DNA from: Taenia hydatigena
Taxonomy: Eukaryota; Platyhelminthes; Cestoda; Cyclophyllidea; Taeniidae
Reading direction: 5' to 3'
NCBI GenBank assembly: GCA_036345935.2
Contig: JADWOT020000003.1
Span: 8,792,134 to 8,856,133, forward strand
Length of the DNA: 64,000 nt
Part shown: one piece after another, positions 35,960 through 48,640 of the stretch
Numbering within the stretch: the first letter of the stretch is position 1
Layout of the letters: each line of letters opens with the position of its first letter
Made by a program: the position numbers and the translations under genes
The notes under the pieces: generated by a model
The model's input: the letters and a program-made list of their open reading frames with translations, nothing else
The model's database searches: none
What the model was told of the DNA's origin: nothing

Positions 35960-38527
35960 TTAACGTTCTTCCAGCGTTTCTCTTGCCACCAGAAGATAAG
36001 ACCATTTGAAATCTTCCAGCTCAAATAATGGCTTCCATTCAAAATTGGCCAACGGTTGGTTCTACAAGGGTTACAACATTATTAATTACTTTTGCGTAGT
36101 TAAGTAGTGAATGGAAACTAATAATTTACCTCTTCGGTGGGTAAAAGTTCATAGAATCTGCTCGTCGAAAGGTCGGATACTATAATAAAAAGGTTAATAA
36201 ATTTAAGTAATTTGATCAAACAATTTATGGTTCCACAGGATATGAGCACAACACTTACCTAGCATTATCAATCTGTTGTTGAATGAGACAAGCGATCTAC
36301 GGCAAAAGTGAGGACTATGAATTCCATTAAGACGAGTCCACTGAGCGTTCGCCTGTTCGATCGATGTCAGTGGAAGGCATTCAACACTCGACTCATTATA
36401 CCCTCCGGCAACCACTACGTATCCTTTGAAGTAGGCCACTCCTGGATAATGGCGTTCCTGCAACATCGGATTGAGTTTGATCCATCGCCATCCACTCCCA
36501 TTCGCCGCATCTTCTACCAATATTGCAGCTTCTCTTGATTTCCCTACCATTTCTGAGTTATCTTGATAACCACCAACAACCACGATTCCAATTTCTGGGA
36601 TATTTAACGCCGATGCACCATGTCGTGCAGGCAGCATATCAGGGAGTTTGGTGAGCCTAGATTGTTGACTCATCCTAATCAAACATACCTGCCACTGTCA
36701 ATGTCTAATTTTTCACAAGTGGAAACGTCCTTTTCATCAAAGCAGCCGCCAAAAATGAAAATCGATTCATTCCTCGATGCAACAGCAGGATCGAGGCGTT
36801 CCTGTGTTGTTTGAAAACTCTTATGGGAAGTAGAACCATCTCGGTAATTTACAGAGTCCACAATCCATCTGGAGTCAACACACGCAACGACACATACTCT
36901 GCCTAAAAAGCAAGAGGATGAGACCATAAATTTAATTCACCGTCCAATGCAATCGCTTTTTCACCAAAAGGAATTTCAAAATTGAATGATTCGTCCGGTT
37001 GCAACTGCGGCACAGACGTTAAATACCGGGACTCTGAAACCCTATTGTAGCCGTAGATCATCAGCACCTCTCTAAAAGTTTTCAAAATCGGTCATAGAGT
37101 GGCAGTTTTACAGAATCCTATGGCTAAAAATCGGAGCACTTATCGAATCGACTAGTCGGTTCTTTGGGAGGGCGGTTATTGCTATACTAAAAGTGATTCA
37201 CGTACTTTCTTTGTGGCCGGCAGTTGGAGCCAAGCCGAATCCTCCGTCTCAACCCGATCTTAAATCGCCTCATCGCACGGTTTGGCGAAACATCGGCTTT
37301 AGAACAGTCACAGAAATAGAGGAAAAGATAACTCAGAAGTAAGAACTACACAATGCTGAATAGTGTCATCAACTCAACCAATTCGCATCTATGACTCCCA
37401 AATAAATTTGTCCATCCACTCCGTATTAAATCCTTCAACATGCATTAATGCATCTACCCGCCCATTTTGCATCCATTCTACATCTCACGCCCGTTTTAAT
37501 CCATTTCATCTTTTCATCCATCAATTAAATCTTTTATTTACCACAAAGCCTTCGCCCCTTGTCCATGTCCGCGTCTCTTCTTTAGTCTTACAGTCGTCTA
37601 TTGAAATTGCTCATCCATGAATCTCACGTCCTTTAAACCATCCTCCCATTCACTGTGCTTACCTTTACGAAACTGTTTTGCGTACCTCTCCACAAGGGTC
37701 CAATATTCGCTTTGACATTGTGGGGACAGCCCTGTCAACTCAACCCTCGAAATCATCTTCGCAAACACCTTTGCCTTTTCATTAAGGTCACACCCATCAA
37801 GGCCTGCTTCAAGCCAATTGCGAATGGCTCGGAACTTTGTTTCCTCACTCACGCGTTTCAGCCGGTTGCTTTCCAGTAGCATCTCGAAGTACTGTGCTGC
37901 CGTCTGCATCAGCAGCCCCCTTCGCAAGCACACATCTTCAAAATGTTCTGCCATCATTGGAATGCATGATTCCATCAATCCACGGTTCAACGTAGCATTG
38001 GCTATGGACCAAACCTCTGCCACATTGTCTAGAGAAATTCTTTAGTCAGTCAGGTTTTAACTCTGAAAAAGACTTCTCCCACCTCGTTCTTATGAACTCC
38101 ACACACCAAGAGACGATTCTCTTGCAGCCGAGATTGTGTGCCAGAAGGTACAATCTCGTGGCATTTCCTGCTGAGATTGTAATTCTGCCCGTGTATGCGT
38201 AGTCGACGACAGCCTCGACAATACTAAGAGCGCGTTAATGAAGGAAGTGATGTGCACGTACTCTGCAGAAAAGCGTTTCCATTGTGTTGTCGCTCCATCG
38301 TGTTGAGCGGTCAGTGCTCTTAAATAAAGTGGGAATCTGGCTGCTAGAACCAGTTTATGTGCATTCACACATTTCCCATCCTTTGTCTAGAAGTTGGAGC
38401 ATGAAACCAATGTGCATAACCTCACCCTAATTCGTAGATCAGTGAGTTTTCCTTGTTCACGGAATGTGTCAAACCTGTGAATAAGAAATGAATCTGCTCT
38501 ATCATCTAAACACACCACCGTCTCCAT
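35960..38527 (-). CDS. BTB-BACK-Kelch protein (KLHL-like), 9 exons, apparently intact
   Basis: Exons, all complement: 38426-38527, 38262-38386, 38083-38223, 37663-38039, 36941-37069, 36689-36902, 36259-36656, 36130-36179, 35960-36061. All junctions are GT..AG, phases agree, and the joined frame is 545 codons plus TAA. Residues about 1-122 form a BTB domain (LTDLRI, NAHKLVLAARFPLYLRAL, VVDYAYTGRI, CVEFI). Residues about 123-250 form a BACK domain (NVAEVWSIANATLNRGLM). From about 250 to the end are kelch-type repeats (FIFGGCF, IGIVVVGGY, YVVVAGGY). Such proteins typically bind cullin-3 through BTB/BACK and substrates or actin through the kelch propeller; that role is inferred. The start is the first ATG after an in-frame TAA 48 nt upstream. 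A TATA-like CATAAAAAAG lies about 40 bp upstream. The early kelch repeats lack the usual GG pair. The intron 4 acceptor (TTTTAGAG before AGGTG) is chosen by frame and is the least certain junction. Confidence 0.88.
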
Positions 38528-41500
38528 CTCTCGATCAGGAATTGAGATGTGAAAAGGTGGTAAAGTGCTTTTTTATGTTTAATCCGAGATGTGGGCGTGA
38601 ATGAGTGAAGGAATGTAAACGTAGCGCGCGTTGGTTGAGGAGCCTCAGGTAACCTGGAGGAAACCAAGAGATTGGCTGCAATGCACAAGTGGTGCGTAAA
38701 CCAGACCAGCGCCAACTGACATTCATTTGTGTGCTTTGAGTGTTCTCGTAAATGTGGTAATTGAATTTGCAAGCTTCAGTGATCCTTGCTTCTTCATGAC
38801 AAGCCTTGACGTGATGCAAGAAGGGCGTATGCTGCGGCTCGGATGATTTACGGCGACCTTGACAGAGAGATTGTTAATGGATCTTGGAAACTGCTCTTCA
38901 GGTGACACCACCCGTAGTCGTGATTCCTCTGAGAACGCTTGTAGCAGAGATGCTTGCATGAAGGCGTTCATTACGTGTATCCGTGTTACGGGCCTCAATT
39001 GTGCAAAGTAGCAATTAAATGTGCCCCTATGTGGCGTCACCTATTTGCATCGTAGGTTAATTAAGCTTCGCTAATAAAAATTTTCCAGCTGCCTTTCCCT
39101 ATTCACCCACCACAAATGTTCCCACATGATTTACAGCAAAATGTATGTAGTTGTTTGCTCAGGATTACAAGCCTCTTGCAACAAGTCAGCTAACACTTTG
39201 CCAACCCAGAGAAATGGACATGCCGACGCACAAGTGGCCTCCAAATACTCATTCAGTCCCTTCATTACCAACCAGCGATTTATTTGCTTGGAGAAAAACC
39301 CATCATGAACTCATTTTTACCATAAAATTGCGACTAAGTTAGTGCTGACACTGTTTTTGATTCGCTTTTGCTGTCAACCTGTCAATGCCCCTAAACCGTT
39401 CCAAGTCTACGATCGCTCAGGTCATTTTTGCCCCACCTCACAGACACGCAGCTCCTCCAGGGTGAGCGATGTGCTAAACGTCGTCCGGATGCTAAATGAG
39501 TGCCCTTCCTGGTGTTATCCAACTGCCAGAAGGGTTTCATGGCAGCCTACAAAGCGAGAGGGCGACGTGAGCCAAACATCGGCGCATTCGGAGGCAGTAA
39601 TCAAAGTAGAGGTGTGCGACTTCCTCAAGTGACGCCTCATGCACTGGTGGCATTCATCATCAATGGAGCGACGTCTGATTTTCTGCATGTTAGTCTTTTC
39701 TCTTGGCTCGAGCTTTATTTGAGCATCATACATTGCAGTTGTTCAAATAAACCGACTCACTTTTACTTCGTGATTCAAAGTGAAGCGATAATGCTGGTAC
39801 AGTCTTGACTGATGGACGATTCAGTGGCAGCGAGTTCGAGAGAACACCCTCCAACGTGCTACTTACTGTTCTTTTCAAAATCAAATTGAGTCGAGAAAAC
39901 GCAGGTTGATCGAAGGCTCCATTGTAAGATCACCACACCTAACTTGTGTCCCACTCTCACGTGCCAGCGGATGTGTGCGGTGTGTTCAACCGTTGACACA
40001 CTTACACCAATGTCCTGAGGTCCTTTTGGTTTCATTCCACGTCTCTCTCTCTTATGCAAATCCGAAGTCCGTAGAAGAGGCTAAACAAACAAATGCATTG
40101 ACGCAGGGTCGTAGAACAGAACTAGCTTCCCATAACCTCATCAAGTAGACATTTTAAGCGATATTTATAAAAATGGAAGCGTGAGTGGCAATTGTCATTT
40201 GAGGAATACGCTAACTTGATGCGATTTTTCCTCACCAACCAAATGCAGCAATATTTTAATCAGATTTCAACTCTTTCATTCGGAACCGCCAGTGACCTCA
40301 TACGACCCTTCTCTACGTCCCGAATAAATATCCCACCCCACTATTATGCCATCCAAAAAACAACTAAATTGTAATTGATGAGAAAATTAGTGCCGATCCC
40401 ATACAGAAGACCTAAAATCAGCTTCTACAATTGAAAACTACTCCCGTCATTGGTAGAATTGTTGTTTCAACCAAACCACTCGAGGCGACCCATGTTGACG
40501 TCGATGGACTCATGATTCTAGCTGTTATCATTCTTCGACCGGACGCTTTCCTTTTCCATCCTACAGAGGAGACGTCACGGATCTGCGTGCCTCCTAGGTG
40601 GTCAAGCTTTCCGCTGCTCATTGTATGCTTCAGGATATTTGTTTCCTACAATGACGGTTGCAAATTCAAGAAGACACGTCTTTATGATCAACACTTAAAC
40701 AAGTCTTGAAGAAGGATCTCGAACTCTCATTGATGAGTGACCTCTTTTGAGTGGACTTAATCAACCCATACAAAGCGCGACCCCACTGGAACACTAACCG
40801 TTGGCCAAAGCATCCAACACCCAATACGGCTGTTCGCACTAACATAAAACCAAAGGCCAATCTCTTCAACAATTTACTCGCTCAGATCCATTTAGCCACA
40901 CATTTCGAATCTTGAGCAAGTCATCCACAAGACCATACAGAGGCGTCAAAGCAACGAGTTCAACCATCAGTTTCGTTGCGCGTGCTTAGCTTCGACAAAA
41001 ATTCACACTTTAATATTATTAACCACATCTGCGAATAAAGAGCAGTAGTGGGTTTTCTACCCCACGATTTTCACAATGCAGAGATTGTTCGAGTGCTGAC
41101 ATTGAAGTATATTAGCTTCACATTGAGGTGAGTCACACTAACAACTCTGCACTTGATTAATGGCAGTCACTCAACTTTCAGTGGGGTACAGCTAACAGTT
41201 CTCGATATTGTATTGCAGCCTGTTTTCACTTAACTCCTCCGCGGTCATCACAATAATTCCATTATTATGCTGATAACATTGCGACATGTAACTTTCTCGT
41301 TTTTTCGATTATGTATTCACGTGTGCTTGCAATTGAATGCCATACAGTCAGCCTTGCTTGGTCATACTCTTCTGTTCAGTGCGTTTCAACATGGAGACAG
41401 CCTTTGTCTAGACTGATGTACTGATTTTCCAAAAGTAGAAATATTTGGATTAAAAACAACGCTCGAAGTATCATCATTAGTGCCGATTTGCTACACGATT

Positions 41501-42299
41501 TGGAGGAAAAGCTACCACCCTGAAAGAGTGAAATGACGTAAAGGTGCTACTGACTTGTTGTAAGTAGCACCTGTGTGAGCTGCTCACTGCCACACGATTC
41601 GATGAAGTTCAACCATCCGGCGCTAATACGCAGAAAATGACCAAACCGCCTTCACTGTGTCCAACATGTGCACAACATTATTGGCAAGGCGAACTTTTCC
41701 TAGCCCACTTCCGGCAAGGATCGTGGAATCCGCAACCGCCTGATTCGCCTCAACATTACGGTCAAGAGCTCTTTCGCCAAACAGTCAAAGTTTATGGGAA
41801 GAGGTGCAGAGGTTGACTGCGACCTGATTATTGCTTTGGTAAGAGAATCACTATGTCAGAATAGTACGAAATCGAAACTCGCTTACACCTTAAATGTCAT
41901 GAGCCCCATTAAACTCGGGATTCGCGAATACCATCCGCTCCTTCACCACGTGGTTCATTCAAACGATCCTCCCCTTCCCATCCACCACCCTTGCTATGCG
42001 AAAATTGGTCACTTCTAGACATCTTTTTTACAAGTTAGGACGAGGGCGTCTTGGGCTCAGGAGAACGACTACGCTGGTCCACGACCTGATTAAAACTTGT
42101 CCTCCCGCCTCCCGCCTATCGCCCACAAGCACATTCAATGCACATTTGCAATAATATTTTCGGAAAATTTCAGTGATTTGTAGAAAGTCTGCAAGGAATG
42201 CAGGTGCATTAGTCAATTATTTACTTGCAAAGAGAGCCCCCAGATCGCGCTTTTCGCAGTACTCCTTCAAGTAAATCAACATGATTTCGTCTTACTAGG
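38528..42299. other. A/C-rich single-copy DNA upstream of the Kelch gene
   Basis: It contains the presumed 5' region of the Kelch gene. Several frames of 60-105 codons exist on both strands (for example complement 38723-39040, + 39342-39632, + 40431-40709 and complement 40418-40621), but none shows a domain I recognise. Composition is A/C-biased on the + strand, which lengthens spurious frames. No repeats or RNA genes were seen. Confidence 0.4.
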
Positions 42300-42686
42300 C
42301 CACATGGCATCGACGAATCGGTCGTAGCATCAAGTGGGGACATCAAGGAAATAAACGCATTGGGCAAACGGAAGAGACTGCGGCCACCTCCTTCGGCGAA
42401 GACAACATTGCCAAACATGCCCCATCAACCGAAACCGAGAGTGCAATCAACAACAGATGACGCATATGAGAAGTTCCAAAACGCATAATCTACTAACTTG
42501 TAAAAGCACCTGTCGCCTGTGCACTCATTCGGACGCTCGATGCCGACAAATGAAGCAAGTGAAGAAAGCGCAACATGGCAAAGCAAAAGGAGAAGACGGT
42601 GCTTCAGCAACCATCAAAGCCAGCATTTGGAGAGCAATGTCGGCCGCTCCAAAACTACCGTGGCATTTATCAGTGATTTGTTACAG
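42300..42686 (+). other. Possible two-exon coding remnant, unknown family
   Basis: After an acceptor-like TCTTACTAG (ends 42298), one frame reads GIDESVVASSGDIKEINALG then KRKRLRPPPSAK and meets stops at 42486-42488 and 42498-42500. Removing a potential intron would drop both stops and stay in phase. It runs from GTGCAATC, about 42440, to AAAG at 42503, and contains a TACTAAC branch-point-like motif at 42489-42495. The frame then continues HSFGRSMPTNEASEES to a CAG before GTCAGA near 42686. The peptide is basic and low in hydrophobics, as in nuclear proteins, but no family is recognised and neighbouring exons were not found. Confidence 0.25.
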
Positions 42687-43611
42687 GTCAGAAAGCATTT
42701 AAGATTCGTCTTCACAACCACTACCACTGAAAGATAAGATAATTAGGCAAATACTGGCCTATGATTGACAATTTGTAGACACATTGTGGTAAGCACACGC
42801 TAGTCACAACCTTTCAACGCAAAAGAGACAACAGTCAATTTCCATTCCCTGCCAAGGTCAATTCCACTTTGACAGAATTTGAAGCAAACGATGGGCAAAA
42901 ACAAACCGGACCAAAGCAGTGAAAAAGGTATGTACGTGACCAGCCCAAGCTACATACACTGACATCTGACCCTCCCCCCTTCCACATAAAACGCACTCAT
43001 CTTAGCCTCGCCACCCAAAACAATCCCAAAAGTGGTGAGCACATATTTCAAGTACAGACAATTTCCTATTCACTCGCCCTCATCTGCTGATCAGCTAGAC
43101 GCGCGTTCAGTGTCTGCGGCTAGCGTTGTCTACAAATGGAACCAACTCATTAATATTTCTAAGAGGCTAGACAACTGCATCGGAGTCGACTGGGTCAGCA
43201 GTACCTTAGCACACCTCGAACAAATCAACCTCCTCCAACATCAACAATCCAACCACGCGCCTCACCGATGGAGACGCTGTGCACGCAAGCACCGTGACCT
43301 CCAACCTGCAATCATCTTCAAGCAATCTCAAAACACGCGACTAATCCATGAGCACTGTCAAACAATTTAAAGCATAATCCACCAAATGACTTTGTTAGAG
43401 GAATCAATGCCACATCGAACAGGCGAAACAAAATTTCTTGGGTTTACAAATGAAGCCACATTTAGTGCATTAATACAAATATAATACGTCAACGAAGAGA
43501 ATAAAACGACGAAGGGCAAATGATGGGCGACTGCGTGAGCAGGGACAAAAATTGTTATGAAGTAGCTAAGCATTTGGCGTTGTGAGTGAATAAATAGGAG
43601 AGCGATAAAGC

Positions 43612-44106
43612 TTACAAATGCAGGGGACAGAAGACGACAGTCATCACTAGGAACTCAGCCACCCTCGCCTCCAATTCCGTGGCGATCACCCGGGCCCCAT
43701 TAAGCCTCTTCCACATTTCTGTCAGCCTCACTTCCTTGACAGCCGAGGTAGCCCCTTCACCACCTAACCGTACGTAACCTCCAGTGTTGAGTTCCACGAT
43801 GACGCCAGGGAGACTGAGATGTCCAGGAGATCGTCAGTGGTCTCTGAGTTCGTGGTCGCCAAGATAGTGCTGCAGCAACAGCCTCAACGTGGTAGAAGGG
43901 TGTAGGTTCAACAATGCGTTGTCGATCACTGCCTTTGCCGCATCACTTTCCTTGTCGGTAAGAAAATTAGGGTCATAGTGAAGTGGGAATGAATGGTTAA
44001 CGGAGCATGGAGGCATTATGTGAAGGAAGCAACTGAGCAGATGATAATATTTCACAATGAGACAACAAAGAGTAGTCATAAACTGGAAACCAATGACAAC
44101 AAACAA
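43612..44106 (-). pseudogene. Possible broken coding remnant, unknown family
   Basis: One minus-strand frame runs through both 43834-44106 (DKESDAAKAVIDNALLNLHP, then TTLRLLLQHYLGD) and 43612-43797 (VIVELNTGGYVRLGGEG, then LTEMWKRLNGARVIATELEA). A single TGA separates them at 43834-43836, next to an Arg-Ser-Pro stretch, where a CGA to TGA change would explain it. The amino acid mix looks like a real protein, unlike the compositional frames around it. I cannot name the family, and splice borders were not found, so it could also be chance. Confidence 0.3.
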
Positions 44107-46700
44107 AACTAACCAAAAGTAGCATTTCTAAGTTAAGCACCATGGAGCAATCGACGTCTGTGTAGAAATCACATCACGCAGACACTCCGCCGAACTTAGT
44201 GCACACGACGGCACAACATTCGCACTTCACTTCCTCACTACATGACAGTCGGATTCAGCGTTTTTTAATTCGGTCTTGGTGAGAGAGGGTGGAACCAAAT
44301 AGACGCCAAAAGCGGTCTGGATCGCCCATACCTATTTGTTCATCACTTTTTCTGTAGACTCACCACACCCAGTTCTAACCCCACACTGAACACTCACGAC
44401 CACTAAGAGGACCTGCGCTCCTAACGCACACAGAATCTGTTTTTTTCCTTTTCTGGCGTGAATTTCACAAATCTTGTTGCCATCTTCACCTCGTGGTAAA
44501 AACCTTGGCCGAACCGCACCACAATCAGCAGTCAGAGAGAAGTATCAATTTTAGTGTATCAGCTTGATGTTGATAGCAATTAATGCTCCTCTTCAATGAT
44601 CATCCTAATGACTTCATTCGCCTTTAAAAGGCTACGATTATAAGGGATTTAAAAAATCAAGTGCGAACGTCAACTGCGCAAAAGCCCAACGAAGACACAA
44701 GGAAGAAGTGGAAATAAAATTATGATGTCGAAAATAAGTCACCGACATTTTGAATGAGAGAAAACGCTACGACCCTACGTGTTGTATCGCCTCGCCTTCT
44801 TTCGACCCAAGATATACTCACGACCGAAAACGCGTCTAGGTAAACTAATCAGAGAGCACACTACAGAAAAGAGATGAATAGCTCACGCAACATGACTTCG
44901 CCCATCCCACTTTCAACAGGTTTACCACAGTCCAAGTGCTTGACCATTCTATCGCCACCGATTACAATATGGAATTGACATCGAGCTCACCTGGAAAATC
45001 AGGGCACTGAATGTGCAAAGTTGGTAGAGGAGGTAAACACTTACTGCGGCTCCTGCTGCGCAACAGTCATCAAAACATCGGCTGCACCCACGGCTGAACA
45101 GGAACACGAGAAGGGGATCAAGTATTTGACATCTCCAGTTCCACCGCAAAAGCAGCCCTTTGATTGTCCGCCTTCACACACGTACTCGTTGCCATGAGAC
45201 TGTAGTCCACCGCCTCATGGAAGCACTGTCGAATAAAACTGCATGCTGTCAACATGGACGATGAAAGAGCGCACACTCTCTCGACCCTCCAATCACTGTA
45301 GAGTACAGAAGGGACGTTTTTTTGGCATTTGCAACTGAGAAACGGAAAGCATTAACCAACTACTACTGGCGGGATGAGATTTGCCTAGGACGAAACTAAA
45401 TCCCCACATAAAAAGCTTAAATCTGATAACAGGGCGCAAACACAGTAAAAATTCACGTTTTGGTATTCCGGAGACTACATCATGGTGTATCTCCTCTAAC
45501 CCCAGCGCCAAACGCCTTTAACTACTATTCATTTCTTCACTCAATAAAAAGGCGCATGGATTGCTTTATAACATCTTCAAAGTCCCTGAAAAAAGTTGAA
45601 CTTCTACATTCATCCATTAAAGTCAACACGTAATCTCAACTGGAGCAAAGGGAAGGAAGTACCATGAACCGGTTCCGTGCAAACGAACCTTCACGTTTAA
45701 CTGCTAGAACAAATACAAACTCACATTTTTGCACTCACTGATGCGCTAGAGGCCAAAATAAGGCGCAGGGAACTACATCCTGCAGTTCTTGTACTAGCTA
45801 CCAACTTCTAACACATTTGCCCACACGTGTAGCGTAAAAGACTAAGGTTCCATCACCACAACTTCATGCCTTTCAAAAACAATTATTGTGCAACCTCAAA
45901 CGTTACCTTCTAGTCGCCTGTAATAGTTCGAAAGCTTTTTCATGCGCACTAATGAAACGCGTAACCAACAAGAAAATCCGAAAAGAACCTACACCTACCA
46001 GGATTAGCGAAGTTGACCACACTGCAACAAAGCTTCTACGCCACAAAAGGACATTGCCAATACCATTATTAAGTTAAATCAGATAACAGAATTCGACTAT
46101 TTTACCACACGCACTGCAGAAACAACCAGCGCAGCAAACCTAGAAATCCCTACCCAAACTTTCATGCCAATCTATACTACGGCACACACGCAAATTAAAC
46201 AAATAACAATGTCTTTACGACTGATACTCACATATCTGGTTCAGTTAACACAACGTGCAAACCAAGCACAGCAAAGGCAATCGCACCAAACCCTAGCTTT
46301 CATATACACCGCTGGACAAATGCAAAGATGATTTGCTACGCGAAACGCAAAGTTTAAAAATTAGCATTGCTAACAACCTCAATACTTCAACTTGCTAACA
46401 TGTTGAATAAAATTACACAGATTTAAAAAAGCTAGCAGTACTCAGGCTTATTTTGGCATACCCCACTTTCCTATTTATAGCCTCGCACACGAAACTTACA
46501 AATCTGCATTAAATGTACACTTCTTTGCCTTATTCATCTGTAAATGCCGGTGCTAGTAAATTCTGTATTACAACAGGGTCTGCAAGATAAGTGAAGCAAA
46601 TTAGTTGACTTCTCTGTCAGCATGTTTACTGGCGTCTACAAAATTAACTGTGTTAATGATTTCATAGTAGTGCGTCAAAGTAATCAAAAAGATGGCTTTG
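44107..46700. other. A/C-rich single-copy DNA, no gene seen
   Basis: Strong A/C bias on the + strand: 46141-46200 counts A23 C19 G5 T13. A Cys-containing frame on + near 45030-45200 (starts VNTYCGSCC) is open but matches nothing known. Nothing else supportable. Confidence 0.4.
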
Positions 46701-47398
46701 AAGGATTGCGAATAATTCTGTAAGGCAAGGTTTGCCTCTTTCTGTGTATTATGACGATTTTGTTCGAATGCGTTGTTGAATTCGGTGTTGTCACGGCATT
46801 TGGCACCGCATATTTATTATGTATTACTAGTTTGCCCTTATTTGTCATTGATCATTTGCCTGTGTACCATGGCTTAAGTCTGCTGGACAGTGTGACTTGC
46901 AGTCAAAAGTTATGTAAAAGCCGTTAAGAAATTAGAGCTGCACTAAATCACGGACAAAAGTACGTTGCCCTAGGCCTTATAAATCCACCTGGAAACAAAC
47001 ACCAAGCTTGACGATCCTCAAAACGAACGCTAAATCATTATTCGAATTGCAAAATTAATAGCTAAGGACTCTTGGGATCTTATTTCAGCGCGTTTTAAAT
47101 CCAGAATTTGTTGCTAATTTGTCACATTCGCTTGCCAAGAAATTTATTTTGCTTGCATTGTTACAGTGTAAATCTATCACTTAAAACTAAAGCTAGGAGT
47201 TTTAGGCAGTTTTTTGCTTGCACAAATGCACACAAATCAGATGTTGATTTGTTTTATCGAACAGCATTAAAATGGTCAACTAGATTTGTGCGCGAAGTAC
47301 GCGAGCAGTGTTTGTGTTGGCGGTCATTATTTTCGGTTAATGGGACTTAATTCGCTCGAACAAGTTGGAAGGCGGTAAGTATTTGGCGTTTTTACTGC
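46701..47398. other. Compositional switch point and T/G-rich flank
   Basis: The base bias of the + strand turns from A/C-rich on the left to T/G-rich on the right within a few hundred bases around 46.6-46.9 kb, and stays T/G-rich to about 56 kb and beyond. No gene found in this stretch. Confidence 0.45.
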
Positions 47399-48640
47399 TT
47401 TTAGTTTGTTATGTGTTATTAGGTCCTTTTCATGCCGATTGGCTTCCTTTGTACGCCTACTTGCTAGAGTAAACTCGAGTGCTTCATAATGGGAATGTTA
47501 AGACGTCTTTGTTTCCCGGCTGCAAATTCCACTCACGTCCATTATTCGCTGTGCAATACTTTAAGTAACAAATAACATTGTTTTGGCTATTTGTCAACCC
47601 GTCTGTTTTTAATGAATGTGGATTTGACTAATGAGTCGTAATCTTGTTAAGGAGTGTTTTAACTTTGCTAAGTGCTTGGTGCATGCTCATTATTTTCGCT
47701 AGAAAGTATTCATTATATGCCTTATGGTCTATCGCTTTCAACCGTGCATTTGTCAGGTCGGATATTGACGATGCCGTCAAAAATTTATGCTTTGCGAAAA
47801 ATGGAGGCATTATGAGGGTGGAATGGATGCGAATTTCGACTTGGCTATCGCTTCCCAAGTAAGCGATAGCTTCCTCATGTAAGATCGGATTGCGAATACT
47901 GTTGTCGTCTTTTCTATGCAGCAATGGATTCGGTCTGCGTCCTTATTTTGGGTTGAAGCATGCTTGCATCACATTTTTGTGTGGCACAAGATGCGTTAGT
48001 TTTAGTTTCTTGGTTATTATTACGTCCTCTGAATGTTGATTGGCTTCCTTCAAACACCCACGTGCTAGTGTAAAAGCAAGGGTCACGTGATGTGACTGTT
48101 GGGGCGTTTTTTCCAACTGCAGTGCCTACTCACGTCCACTTTTCATTGCAATGCTGTAAGCGAGAATTTGGGATTGTTATGGCAGTTTGTGATCGGTTCG
48201 TTCTTTACTGACGGTGGATTTGGCTTAGTGAGACAATTTTGTTGAGAAGTGTTTCAGTTCCACTGAGTACTTGGTACCTATTCATTATTTTCTTGCTAAT
48301 AGGTATTCATTATACCTGCATACCTTTCAACCTGTTCCATTTATCCGCTTACATACTAGATAGACGTTGAAGAGGTAGATGCAGATCCTGTCAAGACTTC
48401 TTCCTTTGCCAAGAATGGCGCCATTATCTGTCAGCAATGAGTGCGGCTCCCGCCTTCGCGATCACTTCACACGTTCCTCGGGTAAGATTGGATTGCTGTA
48501 AGTGAATTTTCGCCGTCGATTTTGTATAGCTATAGATTCTAGTTGCGTTCTCATTTAGGGTAGAAGCATGCTTTTATCATTCATCTGTAGATCCTTTAAC
48601 ATTTCATGTGAGGCGAAAGGTGCGTTATTTTCATTGCTAT
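47399..48640 (+). repeat. Diverged tandem duplication, unit about 600 bp
   Basis: Unit 1 starts TTTTAGTTTGTTATG at 47399 and unit 2 starts TTTTAGTTTCTTGG at 48000. Matching landmarks in order: GATTGGCTTCCTT, CTCACGTCCA, GAGAAGTGTTT versus GGAGTGTTTTAAC, CATTATTTTC, GGTATTCATTATA versus AGTATTCATTATA, and GAAGCATGCTT. The end of unit 1 (GTGGCACAAGATGCGTTA) matches the end of unit 2 (GTGAGGCGAAAGGTGCGTTA). The copies are old and well diverged, and neither is coding. Confidence 0.75.
47844..47870. other. Perfect 10-bp hairpin, 7-nt loop
   Basis: GCTATCGCTT at 47844-47853 is followed by a 7-base loop and AAGCGATAGC at 47861-47870. It is present only in unit 1 of the tandem duplication. Function unknown; with no T-run it is not an evident terminator. 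Confidence 0.5.

Noticed and set aside
39860..40150. Cys/His-containing frame resembling the end of a non-LTR retrotransposon reverse transcriptase ORF
   Set aside because: The spacing of Cys and His does not fit the usual pattern and no reverse transcriptase motif lies upstream.
40418..40621. Minus frame with a PSTSTW stretch hinting at another kelch repeat
   Set aside because: Only one weak match, no GG pair, and no adjoining repeats or BTB exons.
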